Positions 27,365-35,619 of a stretch of 64,000 bases of DNA are shown here, in pieces. The stretch comes from Escherichia sp. E4742 (GTDB lineage Bacteria > Pseudomonadota > Gammaproteobacteria > Enterobacterales > Enterobacteriaceae): positions 1,488,001-1,552,000 of the forward strand of contig NZ_CP040443.1 of the NCBI RefSeq assembly GCF_005843885.1, in the 5' to 3' direction. The stretch's first letter is position 1. Each line of letters opens with the position of its first letter. The notes beneath the pieces are model-generated. The model had not been told where the DNA came from and did not search any database. It saw nothing but the letters and a program-made list of their open reading frames with translations. A program made the translations under genes and the position numbers.

Positions 27365-28354
27365 TTAGCTGCGTTTTCTTTTATTTCTTACGTCAAAATA
27401 AACGGCTACAAGAATGACTAATCCTTTAACCACCATCTGATAGAAATAGGGAACGTTCATTAAGTTCATGCCATTATTAATAACGCCGATGGTTAATGCG
27501 CCGATCACCGTCCCCACCACCGTTCCATAGCCGCCGTTCAGGCTGGTACCTCCCAGTACAGCTGCTGCAATAGCATCCAGTTCGTAGCTCAACGCGGCAT
27601 TCGGTTGCCCGGAATAGAGGCGTGAGGCGAGGATCATCCCGCTGATACCTGCCAGCATAGCAGTAATCATAAATACTTTAATTTTCAACCGGGTAACATT
27701 AATACCTGAATAAATTGCCGCTTCTTTATTACCACCCGTGATATAAATTTTTCGTCCAAAGGTTGTTTTAGTAAGAATAAAGTGGTTAATCAGCAATAAG
27801 ATTATTAATATCCAGATGGGTATAGGTATATAGAGAAATTCTCCGTTCCCCAGCGCCAGAAAGGCATCATCTTTAATCATGATAGGCATACCGTCAGTCA
27901 CTATATAAGCGATGCCGCGGAATATCCCCATTGTGGCAACGGTGACAATAAACGACGGAATTCCCGCTATAGCCGTCAGCCCGCCGTTAATCATTCCGAG
28001 GACCAGCGCCGCAATAATAGATAATGGAACTAATAAAATAAATGGGATGCCCCATGAAGCACCAAGTGCGGCAAATGTACCAATTAATGCAATGGTTGAA
28101 CCGACCGATAAATCGATATCGCCAAGCAAAAGGACATACGTCATGCCATAGGCGGTAATGGCGATTATCGAAACCTGAAGAATAATATTGGTAATGTTAT
28201 TAGCGGTAAAAAAACTGTCATTAATAAAACTGAATAGAATGATTAACACCACCATTCCACTGAGGATACCGCCATATTGCCTGAAGACTTTTTTAAAATT
28301 ATTTGCGACGGGAATTTCCGAACGTTTCGGACTGGCGAGAGTTTTCTCTGTCAT
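27365..28354 (-). CDS. Ribose-type ABC permease
   Basis: 329 aa integral membrane protein of the RbsC/AraH family, with about eight to ten hydrophobic helices between residues 30 and 325. The family segments LLGDIDLSVGSTIALIG (about 81-97), VTVATMGIFRGIAYI and AVLGGTSLNGGYGTVVGT are clear. The homodimer forms the channel of a carbohydrate importer, powered by the ATPase encoded directly upstream with no gap. Base composition is noticeably more AT-rich than the acc genes. The substrate is not predictable beyond a sugar taken up unphosphorylated. Confidence 0.9.
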   Translation of the reverse strand: MTEKTLASPKRSEIPVANNFKKVFRQYGGILSGMVVLIILFSFINDSFFTANNITNIILQVSIIAITAYGMTYVLLLGDIDLSVGSTIALIGTFAALGASWGIPFILLVPLSIIAALVLGMINGGLTAIAGIPSFIVTVATMGIFRGIAYIVTDGMPIMIKDDAFLALGNGEFLYIPIPIWILIILLLINHFILTKTTFGRKIYITGGNKEAAIYSGINVTRLKIKVFMITAMLAGISGMILASRLYSGQPNAALSYELDAIAAAVLGGTSLNGGYGTVVGTVIGALTIGVINNGMNLMNVPYFYQMVVKGLVILVAVYFDVRNKRKRS

Positions 28355-29854
28355 TTAACGTACTCCTGTTGCAGCGGTCATTACCTGTGTCTGCGTTAAA
28401 TTTTCACATGAATAAATATCGGCAATCGTTTTATTACGCATTACAACCAGACGATCGCTAAGGGCCATGACCTCTGGCAGTTCAGAGGACACCAGAATAA
28501 TTGCTGTCCCTGCCGCAGCCAGTTGACGTATCACGTTATAGATTTCAAATTTTGCGCCGACATCCACTCCGCGCGTTGGCTCATCGAGCAATAAAATTCG
28601 CGGAGTTTTCTCCAGCCACTTCGATAACACGATTTTCTGTTGATTACCGCCGCTCAGCGCTCCCACGGCCTGATGTACAGAACTCACTTTAGTGTTCATT
28701 CTGGCAATGGATTGCAGCGTCTTCGCCTCTTCTTGCCGGTGATTAATGAGTCCCATCCGCGAAGCGTTATATTGAAACGCTACATGGTGCGTGTTCATAT
28801 TGACGTCGTGCATCAGTACCAGCCCTTCTTCCTTGCGGTTTTCGGTCACAAAAGCAATGCCATGATCAATGGCCTGTTTGGGATTAGCGACCCTGACTTC
28901 CTTACCATCAATCAACACAGTTCCGTGATACGAAACGAGGCCAAATAGCGCCTTCATCACATCGGAACGCCCGGCCCCCACCAGGCCAAAAAATCCCAGG
29001 ACTTCTCCCGGACGCACGGCAAAATTTATCGCCTCAAAGAGCGAAGGATGGGAAAGATTTTTGACTTCCAGTTTTGCAGGAACATTTTCATCCGGCTTTT
29101 CCCCAAGACGTGCTGGCCAAATATTTTTCATTTCCCGACCAACCATCTGGGCAATCAGATGCTGGATATCACTGTGTATCTTTTCATGCGTAGCGATATA
29201 CTCACCGTCGCGGATCACCGAAATATCATCCGAAATCCGCATAATTTCATCCATGCGGTGAGAGATATAAATAACCGCACATCCTCGCTGTTTTAACTTT
29301 TCAATAATATTAAACAAAATCTCCGCTTCATTATCACTGAGCGATGATGTCGGCTCATCCATAATTACTACATCCGCTGCGTAGCTTAAGGCTTTAGCGA
29401 TTTCTACCAGTTGACGATGCGCCATCGACATATTGCCGACCATTTCCAGCGGGTCCAGTGGGATGCCCAGCTCTGCGAGCAGACTCTGGCAATCTGCGAG
29501 CATTTTTTTATCGTTAATTATGCCAAAACGGCGCGGTTCATTATTGGCATAAATGTTTTCCGCCACTGTCATATTGTTGCTCAGGCTTAATTCCTGAAAA
29601 ATAATAGCAATCCCTAACTGGCGTGAATGTTGTGGATTATTAATGGTGATGGTTTCACCACGTAGTTTTATCGTTCCCTGAGTTGGCGGATAAACTCCAG
29701 CGAGTATTTTCATTAATGTCGACTTACCCGCGCCATTCTCGCCTAATAAAGTATGCACCCGCCCTTTACGTAAAGAGAGTGTAATATCTTTTAATGCCTG
29801 AACATGACCAAATGTCTTCGCAATATGCGAAACATCAAGAATAACATCCGTCAT
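28355..29854 (-). CDS. Sugar ABC transporter ATPase (RbsA-like)
   Basis: 499 aa with two fused nucleotide-binding domains, as in RbsA, AraG and MglA. Domain 1 has Walker A GENGAGKST (about residue 38) and Walker B VIMDEPTSSLS. Domain 2 has the usual degenerate Walker A GLVGAGRSD, the signature LSGGNQQKIVLSKWL and Walker B LLLDEPTRGVD. It energises uptake through the permease encoded next. A 12-bp stem-loop separates it from the binding protein gene upstream. Confidence 0.92.
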   Translation of the reverse strand: MTDVILDVSHIAKTFGHVQALKDITLSLRKGRVHTLLGENGAGKSTLMKILAGVYPPTQGTIKLRGETITINNPQHSRQLGIAIIFQELSLSNNMTVAENIYANNEPRRFGIINDKKMLADCQSLLAELGIPLDPLEMVGNMSMAHRQLVEIAKALSYAADVVIMDEPTSSLSDNEAEILFNIIEKLKQRGCAVIYISHRMDEIMRISDDISVIRDGEYIATHEKIHSDIQHLIAQMVGREMKNIWPARLGEKPDENVPAKLEVKNLSHPSLFEAINFAVRPGEVLGFFGLVGAGRSDVMKALFGLVSYHGTVLIDGKEVRVANPKQAIDHGIAFVTENRKEEGLVLMHDVNMNTHHVAFQYNASRMGLINHRQEEAKTLQSIARMNTKVSSVHQAVGALSGGNQQKIVLSKWLEKTPRILLLDEPTRGVDVGAKFEIYNVIRQLAAAGTAIILVSSELPEVMALSDRLVVMRNKTIADIYSCENLTQTQVMTAATGVR

Positions 29855-29868
29855 AATGACCTCGGTGT

Positions 29869-29899
29869 CACAACAAAACGTTGCTGACGTTTTGTTGTG
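29869..29899 (-). other. Perfect stem-loop after binding-protein gene
   Basis: CACAACAAAACG (29869-29880), a 7-base loop and CGTTTTGTTGTG (29888-29899) form a perfect 12-bp stem in the 60-base gap between the binding protein and ATPase genes. There is no T-run after it on the minus strand. It more likely protects the upstream mRNA 3' end or partly attenuates, giving more binding protein than membrane parts, as in mal and rbs-type operons. Confidence 0.7.
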
Positions 29900-29914
29900 A
29901 GATGAAGATATTTA

Positions 29915-30805
29915 TTATTTACCCGTATAGACGCCGGGTTGTACCGGGATCATTTTTTCTACCGGTTTGCCATTGAGATGATCAACGGCGGCATCAATAG
30001 CTTTCGCTCCCATTTGATCGGGATATTGCCGAATCACTGCGGCAAAGGTTTTTTCACTGTCTACGGCATCTCGCGCTTCTTTCATGCCGTCAAAACCAAT
30101 GATTTTGATGTTGTCGTTATGCGCAGATTTCGCTGCGATAACCGCCGCCAGTGCGGCATCATCACCAAAGCCAAACAAACCATTCAGATTGGCGTTTGCC
30201 TGCATAATATTTTGTGCCGTCGTTAACGCTTCAGCACGCGTAATCCCCGGTTGTTCAGCAACAATTTTAATATCCGGAGTATCGCTTAATCCTTTTTTAA
30301 AGCCATCGACGCGCGCAACCACCGATTGCAGTGCCGGATAAGAAATAATGGCTACCGTGCCTTTACCATGCAAAAGTTTGCCCATTAACTTGCCCGCTTC
30401 AACACCTCCCGCGTAGTTATCGGTCGCAACATGCGATACCACCGGAACACCTTCCGCAGCAACATCAACAGTGATAACAGGAATACCGGCTTTGTCGGCT
30501 TTAATTATCGCTGCCTGGACACCTTTCGAATCGACCGGAGAGATAATAATGGCATCTACTTTTTTAGTAATAAAATCTTCAACATCTGAAAGTTGTTTAT
30601 TTAAATCCTGATTGGCAATAGAGACACTTAAAATGACATTGTCTTTCTTCGCCTCGTCTTTCATTGCATTTGCCAGATCAATATAAAAAGGATGTTGCTG
30701 TGTTAATAATGACGCACCAATTTTATACTCTTTTGCCAATGAACTTTGCGAGAACAACGCCAGACTCACCAACATAGCCGAACCAAGTAATTTAATATTT
30801 TTCAT
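29915..30805 (-). CDS. Periplasmic sugar-binding protein (RbsB-like)
   Basis: 296 aa. A Sec signal peptide (MKNIKLLGSAMLVSLALFSQ, cleavage near SLA|KE, residue 24) precedes a type I periplasmic binding fold of the Peripla_BP_4 group. Recognisable are the strand-loop ITKKVDAIIISPVDSKGV, the hinge segment VATDNYAGGVEAGKLM and FGFGDDAALAAVIAA, which match RbsB/AlsB/XylF-type proteins. It captures the sugar and delivers it to the permease. It is second in the operon after the aldolase gene. Confidence 0.9.
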   Translation of the reverse strand: MKNIKLLGSAMLVSLALFSQSSLAKEYKIGASLLTQQHPFYIDLANAMKDEAKKDNVILSVSIANQDLNKQLSDVEDFITKKVDAIIISPVDSKGVQAAIIKADKAGIPVITVDVAAEGVPVVSHVATDNYAGGVEAGKLMGKLLHGKGTVAIISYPALQSVVARVDGFKKGLSDTPDIKIVAEQPGITRAEALTTAQNIMQANANLNGLFGFGDDAALAAVIAAKSAHNDNIKIIGFDGMKEARDAVDSEKTFAAVIRQYPDQMGAKAIDAAVDHLNGKPVEKMIPVQPGVYTGK

Positions 30806-30840
30806 AAATAGTCCTCATTATTTTTGTAGGGTACAACGTA

Positions 30841-31695
30841 TTAAATTTTTCCTTCACTGCCACAGACACCGATAATACGAGTTACCACTTCCTTCATGGC
30901 GGCTTTTGCGGGTTGCATATAATGGCGAGGGTCATTTGCCGCAGGATTATTGTAGAAATATCCTTTTAACGCATCGGCAAAAGCAATTTTCAGTTCCGTC
31001 GCGACATTCACTTTACAAATACCGCGGCGAATACAGTGCTGAACGTCCTGTTCCGATAAGCCCGAAGCACCATGCAACACCAGCGGAACATCCACTAACT
31101 GACGAATCTGTTCCAGCCGCGCAAAATCCAGGCGTGGTTCGTGCGCATATAAACCGTGTGCTGTTCCTATTGCTACCGCAAGGGAGTCAATTTGTGTGCG
31201 TTGGACAAACTCTGCCGCTGCGGTTGGTGAGGTATACGCTGAATCTTTTTCATCCACCAGCAGATCGTCCTCCTGGCCGCCAAGGCGCCCCAGCTCGGCC
31301 TCGACGCTAACATCAAAGCGATGACAAAAGGCGGTAACTTCTTGCACTCGCGCGATGTTGTCTTCAAACGGTAGATGGGAACCATCAATCATGACAGAGC
31401 GTATCCCGGCACGTACTTTGTTAAAAATATCTTCACTTTCTTCATGGTGGTCGAGATGCAGGACTAACGGCAGGCTGTACTCGCGAGCCAGCGATTGTAC
31501 TAACGAAATTAAACTTCCCACGCCGCCATAACGATAAGTACCGGGAGTTCCCGCCAGCATAACGGGAGAGCGAAGTTGTGCGGCACTCTCAATAACAACC
31601 TGTAGTGTTTCAAGGTTATGAATATTGAAAGCGGGGACAGCGTATCCTTCTGACTGGGCTTTTTTCAGCATGCTTTTGCTTGAAATAATGTACAT
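30841..31695 (-). CDS. Class II aldolase, GatY/KbaY-like
   Basis: 284 aa zinc-dependent aldolase. Length and residue numbering match GatY/KbaY (tagatose-1,6-bisphosphate aldolase). HLDHH places Asp82 and the zinc ligand His83; GTAHG gives His180 and LHGASG gives His208, the other zinc ligands. Phosphate-binding segments NVATELK and FNIHN are present. The expected reaction is cleavage of a ketohexose bisphosphate to dihydroxyacetone phosphate and glyceraldehyde 3-phosphate. GatY and KbaY normally need a GatZ/KbaZ partner, which this cluster lacks. It is the first gene of the minus-strand operon, with an AGGAG site. Confidence 0.88.
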   Translation of the reverse strand: MYIISSKSMLKKAQSEGYAVPAFNIHNLETLQVVIESAAQLRSPVMLAGTPGTYRYGGVGSLISLVQSLAREYSLPLVLHLDHHEESEDIFNKVRAGIRSVMIDGSHLPFEDNIARVQEVTAFCHRFDVSVEAELGRLGGQEDDLLVDEKDSAYTSPTAAAEFVQRTQIDSLAVAIGTAHGLYAHEPRLDFARLEQIRQLVDVPLVLHGASGLSEQDVQHCIRRGICKVNVATELKIAFADALKGYFYNNPAANDPRHYMQPAKAAMKEVVTRIIGVCGSEGKI

Positions 31696-31749
31696 CGCGG
31701 CTCCTGTTTTTCGGCGTTCTTCTTACAAAACGAAGAAAGGGAATCTTTA

Positions 31750-31764
31750 CTTTCATTTTGAAAG
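31750..31764. promoter_or_regulatory. Candidate DeoR-family operator 1
   Basis: CTTTCATTTTGAAAG is a perfect palindrome with a 3-base centre. It lies 55-69 bases upstream of the aldolase start. TTTCA/TGAAA half sites are typical of DeoR/GlpR-type repressors of sugar operons. The core TTTCAAAATG of its minus-strand reading recurs at 31957-31966. Confidence 0.6.
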
Positions 31765-31956
31765 CAAACTAGCACAGCAAAAGCAGCGAAAAGCGTGATG
31801 CATGTCGAAAATCGCTAAAATAACTTACAAAATATAACCATATTTGTTTTTTACTTTGTAAATGAAAACTATGATAACGTTGTTCATATGAAGTTTTTTC
31901 CATTATTTTCAATGAATTAAATGATTGATGGTGTGATTTTGGAACCACATTCTTAT

Positions 31957-31966
31957 TTTCAAAATG
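31957..31966. promoter_or_regulatory. Candidate DeoR-family operator 2
   Basis: TTTCAAAATG, embedded in the palindrome ATTTTCAAAAT (31955-31965), repeats the 10-base core of the first operator. It is about 70 bases before the regulator start codon, so one repressor could control both directions, possibly with looping. Confidence 0.45.
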
Positions 31967-32034
31967 TCGATATTATTGATGGGTAACTTTCAAAGAAAAA
32001 TACAAGGGGCTATAGTGTTACGCATTAAAGGCCA

Positions 32035-32865
32035 ATGAAGAGTGTTAACGTGCCGAGAAAATCGTCTAACCTACTGAAACGCAGATTAAAAATTGCAGAA
32101 ATTGTTGCCGCCCAGGGTGAAATCAAAGTTGATGACTTATCTGCTCAACTTGGTGTTTCTGGCGTGACGATCCGCGGCGATCTTAGTTATCTGGAGCAAC
32201 AGGGATATTTAAAGCGATCATTTGGCGGTGCTATTGCAACACCACTCTCCTCTGAACCAGAAGCGATACAACCGATCGCGCCGCTGTCTCTGGCACAACA
32301 AATGGAAATAGCACGACATTGCGCGCGGCTAATTCGCGATCGTGACACGCTATTTCTCGGACATGGAACAATCTGCCGTAAGATCATTCCCTTGCTCAGC
32401 GAAGTGAAAAAACTGCGTCTGATCACCAACGATCCCGAACATGCGCTGCTGGCAAATCAGTTTATTGATGGCGAAATAATTCTGGCTGGCAGTGAAATGC
32501 TGCGCCCTGACACCGCACTGGCCGGAAAACCGCTCGAACAGGCACTTCAGCATTTCACCATTACACATAGCATTCTGGAAATCAGCCATCTGGATACTGA
32601 TGGTACTTTAAATATCAACGCTCCCAGACTTGCCGCTGCCTGGCAGCTCTGTTTCGATAATGCCCAGAATAAGACGGTTATCGTTGTCGCCGATCCTGCG
32701 CCATCAACGGCTGCTATCGGACATTTGCATCAGGCAGAAAATGTGATCGTCAGCCGCAGCATGAACGAACAATATCAGCAACAATTGCAGTCGGCTGATT
32801 TCGTTATTCTTTATACCAGTAATGAGTGCTTTACCTGGTCCAATCGCGAAAGGCTTCAGGCATAA
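32035..32865 (+). CDS. DeoR-family transcriptional regulator
   Basis: 276 aa. The N-terminal HTH is visible at about residues 17-75: LKIAEIVAAQGEIKVDDLSA, then LGVSGVTIRGDLSYLEQQGYLKRSFGGA, the DeoR signature. The C-terminal DeoRC sensor domain (about 95-260) usually binds a phosphorylated sugar. Gene order suggests it represses the divergent aldolase-transport operon and its own operon with the second kinase. The start is uncertain: an ATG at 32035 has a close AAAGG, and a GTG at 32050 (MPRKSSN) is possible. Its inducer is unknown. Confidence 0.88.
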   Translation: MKSVNVPRKSSNLLKRRLKIAEIVAAQGEIKVDDLSAQLGVSGVTIRGDLSYLEQQGYLKRSFGGAIATPLSSEPEAIQPIAPLSLAQQMEIARHCARLIRDRDTLFLGHGTICRKIIPLLSEVKKLRLITNDPEHALLANQFIDGEIILAGSEMLRPDTALAGKPLEQALQHFTITHSILEISHLDTDGTLNINAPRLAAAWQLCFDNAQNKTVIVVADPAPSTAAIGHLHQAENVIVSRSMNEQYQQQLQSADFVILYTSNECFTWSNRERLQA

Positions 32866-32875
32866 GAGGGGTTTT

Positions 32876-33832
32876 GTGACAATAACTATCTGCGCTATGG
32901 GCGAATTGCTGGCCGAGTTTTTGTCCCGCACCCCACACCAAAAATTCACTCAGCCTGGGGAGTTTATCGGGCCATTTCCCAGCGGCGCGCCAGCAATTTT
33001 TGCTGCTCAGGTGGCAAAACTGTCCGGCAGGGCCATCTTCTTTGGATGTATTGGTAATGATGATTTTGGCCGACTCATTATTGAACGCCTGCGTCATGAA
33101 GGCGTCATTACCGATGGGATCCACGTGATGAACAATGCCGTAACAGGTACGGCATTTGTCAGTTATCAAAATCCGCAGCAGCGGGATTTCGTCTTTAATA
33201 TTCCTAATAGTGCCTGCGGTTTGTTTACTGCCGAGCACATTGATAATGATCTGCTAAGACAGTGTAACCATCTGCACATTGTGGGCTCATCGTTGTTCTC
33301 ATTTCGCATGATCGATGTCATGCGTAAAGCGATAACGACGATCAAATCGGCTGGCGGCACCGTCTCTTTCGATCCTAATATTCGTAAAGAGATGCTGAGT
33401 ATTCCTGAAATGTCACAGGCTCTCGATTATTTGATTGAATATACGGATATTTTTATCCCAAGCGAAAGCGAACTCCCTTTCTTCGCGCGTCACAAAAATC
33501 TTTCAGAAGAACAGATTGTTAGCGATCTTCTCCACGGCGACGTGAAACATGTGGCAATAAAACGCGCCCAGCGTGGAGCCAGCTATTACCAGCTAAAAAA
33601 CGGGACATTACACGCCCAACATGTTGCAGGTCATGATATCGAAATCATCGATCCAACCGGCGCTGGCGACTGCTTTGGCGCAACTTTTATCACTCTTTTC
33701 TTATCCGGTTTCCCGGCACACAAGGCGCTGCAATATGCAAATGCCAGCGGCGCACTCGCCGTAATGCAGCAAGGTCCGATGGAAGGGATATCCTCTCTGG
33801 CGGACATTGAAGACTTTTTGCAGCAGCACTGA
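32876..33832 (+). CDS. PfkB-family sugar kinase 2
   Basis: 318 aa from a GTG start chosen because AGAGGGG lies just upstream and the protein then begins TITICAMGELLAEF, aligning with kinase 1. It has FPSGAPAIFAAQVAKL, CIGNDDFG, the strictly shared SFDPNIRKEML (about residues 164-174) and the signature DPTGAGDCF with catalytic Asp265. It sits 10 bases after the regulator gene, so the two are co-transcribed. Two paralogous kinases in one regulon may act on successive intermediates (sugar, then sugar phosphate) or on different sugars. Substrate unknown. Confidence 0.85.
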   Translation: MTITICAMGELLAEFLSRTPHQKFTQPGEFIGPFPSGAPAIFAAQVAKLSGRAIFFGCIGNDDFGRLIIERLRHEGVITDGIHVMNNAVTGTAFVSYQNPQQRDFVFNIPNSACGLFTAEHIDNDLLRQCNHLHIVGSSLFSFRMIDVMRKAITTIKSAGGTVSFDPNIRKEMLSIPEMSQALDYLIEYTDIFIPSESELPFFARHKNLSEEQIVSDLLHGDVKHVAIKRAQRGASYYQLKNGTLHAQHVAGHDIEIIDPTGAGDCFGATFITLFLSGFPAHKALQYANASGALAVMQQGPMEGISSLADIEDFLQQH

Positions 33833-33924
33833 ACGGCAATTTTCTGTCAGATTATTTTCCCTGCCTGAAGACTTGCCGTAGAATTGCCCGTTTCTCGTAT
33901 CCCCCCATGAGGAGGACCCCTTCC

Positions 33925-34167
33925 GTGGACACTCGTTTTGTTCAGGCCCATAAAGAGGCGCGCTGGGCGCTGGGGCTGACCCTTTTGTATCTGGCGGTAT
34001 GGTTAGTAGCCGCTTACTTACCTGGCGTTGCCCCCGGTTTTACCGGCTTTCCGCGCTGGTTTGAGATGGCCTGCATCCTGACGCCGCTGCTGTTTATTGG
34101 ACTGTGCTGGGCGATGGTGAAATTTATCTATCGCGATATCCCGCTGGAGGATGACGATGCAGCTTGA
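33925..34167 (+). CDS. yhdT: YhdT, small inner-membrane protein
   Basis: 80 aa (DUF997) with two membrane segments, about residues 15-35 and 45-68. The start is GTG at 33925. The alternative ATG at 33907 overlaps the AGGAGG ribosome site (33909-33914), which is correctly spaced for the GTG. It overlaps panF by 11 bases and is always found before it; a role with the PanF transporter is plausible but unproven. Confidence 0.92.
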   Translation: MDTRFVQAHKEARWALGLTLLYLAVWLVAAYLPGVAPGFTGFPRWFEMACILTPLLFIGLCWAMVKFIYRDIPLEDDDAA

Positions 34168-35608
34168 AGTGATTCTACCGCTGGTCGCCTATCTGGTGGT
34201 GGTGTTCGGTATCTCTGTTTATGCGATGCGTAAACGGAGCACCGGCACCTTCCTCAATGAGTATTTCCTCGGCAGCCGTTCCATGGGCGGTATTGTGCTG
34301 GCGATGACGCTCACCGCGACCTATATCAGTGCCAGTTCGTTTATCGGCGGGCCAGGCGCTGCTTATAAATACGGCCTGGGTTGGGTATTGCTGGCGATGA
34401 TTCAGCTTCCTGCAGTCTGGCTTTCGCTTGGTATACTCGGCAAGAAGTTCGCGATTCTTGCGCGCCGCTACAATGCGGTGACGCTGAACGATATGCTGTT
34501 TGCCCGCTACCAGAGTCGTCTTCTGGTGTGGCTGGCGAGTTTGAGTTTGCTGGTTGCGTTCGTTGGTGCGATGACCGTGCAATTTATCGGCGGTGCGCGT
34601 CTGCTGGAAACCGCGGCGGGTATTCCTTATGAAACCGGGCTGCTGATTTTCGGTATCAGTATTGCGTTATATACCGCCTTTGGCGGCTTTCGCGCCAGTG
34701 TGCTGAACGACACCATGCAAGGTCTGGTGATGCTGGTTGGCACCATTGTGCTGCTGGTCGGCGTGGTACATGCCGCTGGCGGCTTAAGCAACGCGGTAGA
34801 GACGCTGCAAACCATCGATCCACAGCTGGTTACGCCACAAGGCGCTGACGATATTCTGTCACCTGCCTTTATGACATCGTTCTGGGTACTGGTGTGCTTT
34901 GGCGTTATTGGCCTGCCGCATACTGCGGTGCGCTGTATCTCTTATAAAGACAGCAAAGCAGTGCATCGGGGGATCATCATCGGGACGATTGTAGTCGCAA
35001 TCCTGATGTTCGGTATGCACCTGGCCGGAGCGTTAGGTCGTGCAGTGATCCCCGATCTCACCGTACCGGATCTGGTGATCCCGACGTTGATGGTAAAAGT
35101 GCTGCCACCGTTTGCTGCCGGGATCTTCCTTGCAGCACCGATGGCTGCGATCATGTCGACGATCAACGCCCAGTTACTGCAAAGTTCCGCTACGATCATT
35201 AAAGATCTCTATCTGAATATCCGTCCGGATCAAATGCAAAACGAGACGCGTCTGAAGCGGATGTCGGCGGTGATTACGTTGATTCTCGGCGCGTTGCTGC
35301 TACTTGCCGCCTGGAAGCCGCCAGAAATGATCATCTGGCTGAATTTGCTGGCCTTCGGTGGGCTGGAAGCCGTTTTCCTGTGGCCGCTGGTGCTGGGCCT
35401 TTACTGGGAACGCGCTAACGCCAAAGGCGCGCTAAGTGCGATGATCGTTGGCGGCGTGCTGTACGCCGTACTCGCGACGCTGAATATTCAGTACCTGGGC
35501 TTCCACCCTATCGTGCCCTCGTTACTACTAAGTTTGCTGGCTTTCCTGGTCGGAAACCGTTTCGGTACAGCCGTCCCGCAAGCTACCGTTTTGACTACTG
35601 ATAAATAA
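34157..35608 (+). CDS. panF: Sodium/pantothenate symporter PanF
   Basis: 483 aa member of the sodium:solute symporter family with about 12-13 membrane helices. It takes up pantothenate, the coenzyme A precursor, together with sodium. The SSS-family stretches TATYISASSFIGGPGAAYKYGLG near residue 55 and FLAAPMAAIMSTINAQLLQSS near 320 are clear. The start MQLEVILP at 34157 lies inside the end of yhdT; the first ATG at 34151 adds two residues only. prmA follows after 11 bases. Confidence 0.97.
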   Translation: MQLEVILPLVAYLVVVFGISVYAMRKRSTGTFLNEYFLGSRSMGGIVLAMTLTATYISASSFIGGPGAAYKYGLGWVLLAMIQLPAVWLSLGILGKKFAILARRYNAVTLNDMLFARYQSRLLVWLASLSLLVAFVGAMTVQFIGGARLLETAAGIPYETGLLIFGISIALYTAFGGFRASVLNDTMQGLVMLVGTIVLLVGVVHAAGGLSNAVETLQTIDPQLVTPQGADDILSPAFMTSFWVLVCFGVIGLPHTAVRCISYKDSKAVHRGIIIGTIVVAILMFGMHLAGALGRAVIPDLTVPDLVIPTLMVKVLPPFAAGIFLAAPMAAIMSTINAQLLQSSATIIKDLYLNIRPDQMQNETRLKRMSAVITLILGALLLLAAWKPPEMIIWLNLLAFGGLEAVFLWPLVLGLYWERANAKGALSAMIVGGVLYAVLATLNIQYLGFHPIVPSLLLSLLAFLVGNRFGTAVPQATVLTTDK

Positions 35609-35619
35609 AGAGTTTTGCC

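Larger units (their letters stand above)
31696..32034. promoter_or_regulatory. Divergent control region of the sugar regulon
   Basis: 339 AT-rich bases between the aldolase operon and the DeoR-type regulator. It contains several inverted repeats: CTTTCATTTTGAAAG (31750-31764), CAAAATAT/ATATTTG around AACC (31828-31846), TTACAAA/TTTGTAA (31825-31831 and 31855-31861), ATTTTCAAAAT (31955-31965) and CTTTCAAAG (31987-31995). I cannot place promoters exactly. Confidence 0.65.

Noticed and set aside
31932..31949. CRP-like site TGTGA...CCACA before the DeoR-type gene
   Set aside because: The half sites are separated by 8 bases instead of 6 and the second is imperfect, so it is not a credible CRP site on sequence alone, although catabolite control would make sense.
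25338..33832. Mobile element or genomic island with integrase
   Set aside because: No integrase, transposase, tRNA junction, direct repeats or terminal inverted repeats are visible at either border; acquisition by homologous recombination or loss in other lineages is equally possible.
33907..33924. Upstream ATG start for yhdT
   Set aside because: That ATG overlaps the AGGAGG ribosome site which serves the GTG at 33925; no ribosome site lies before it.
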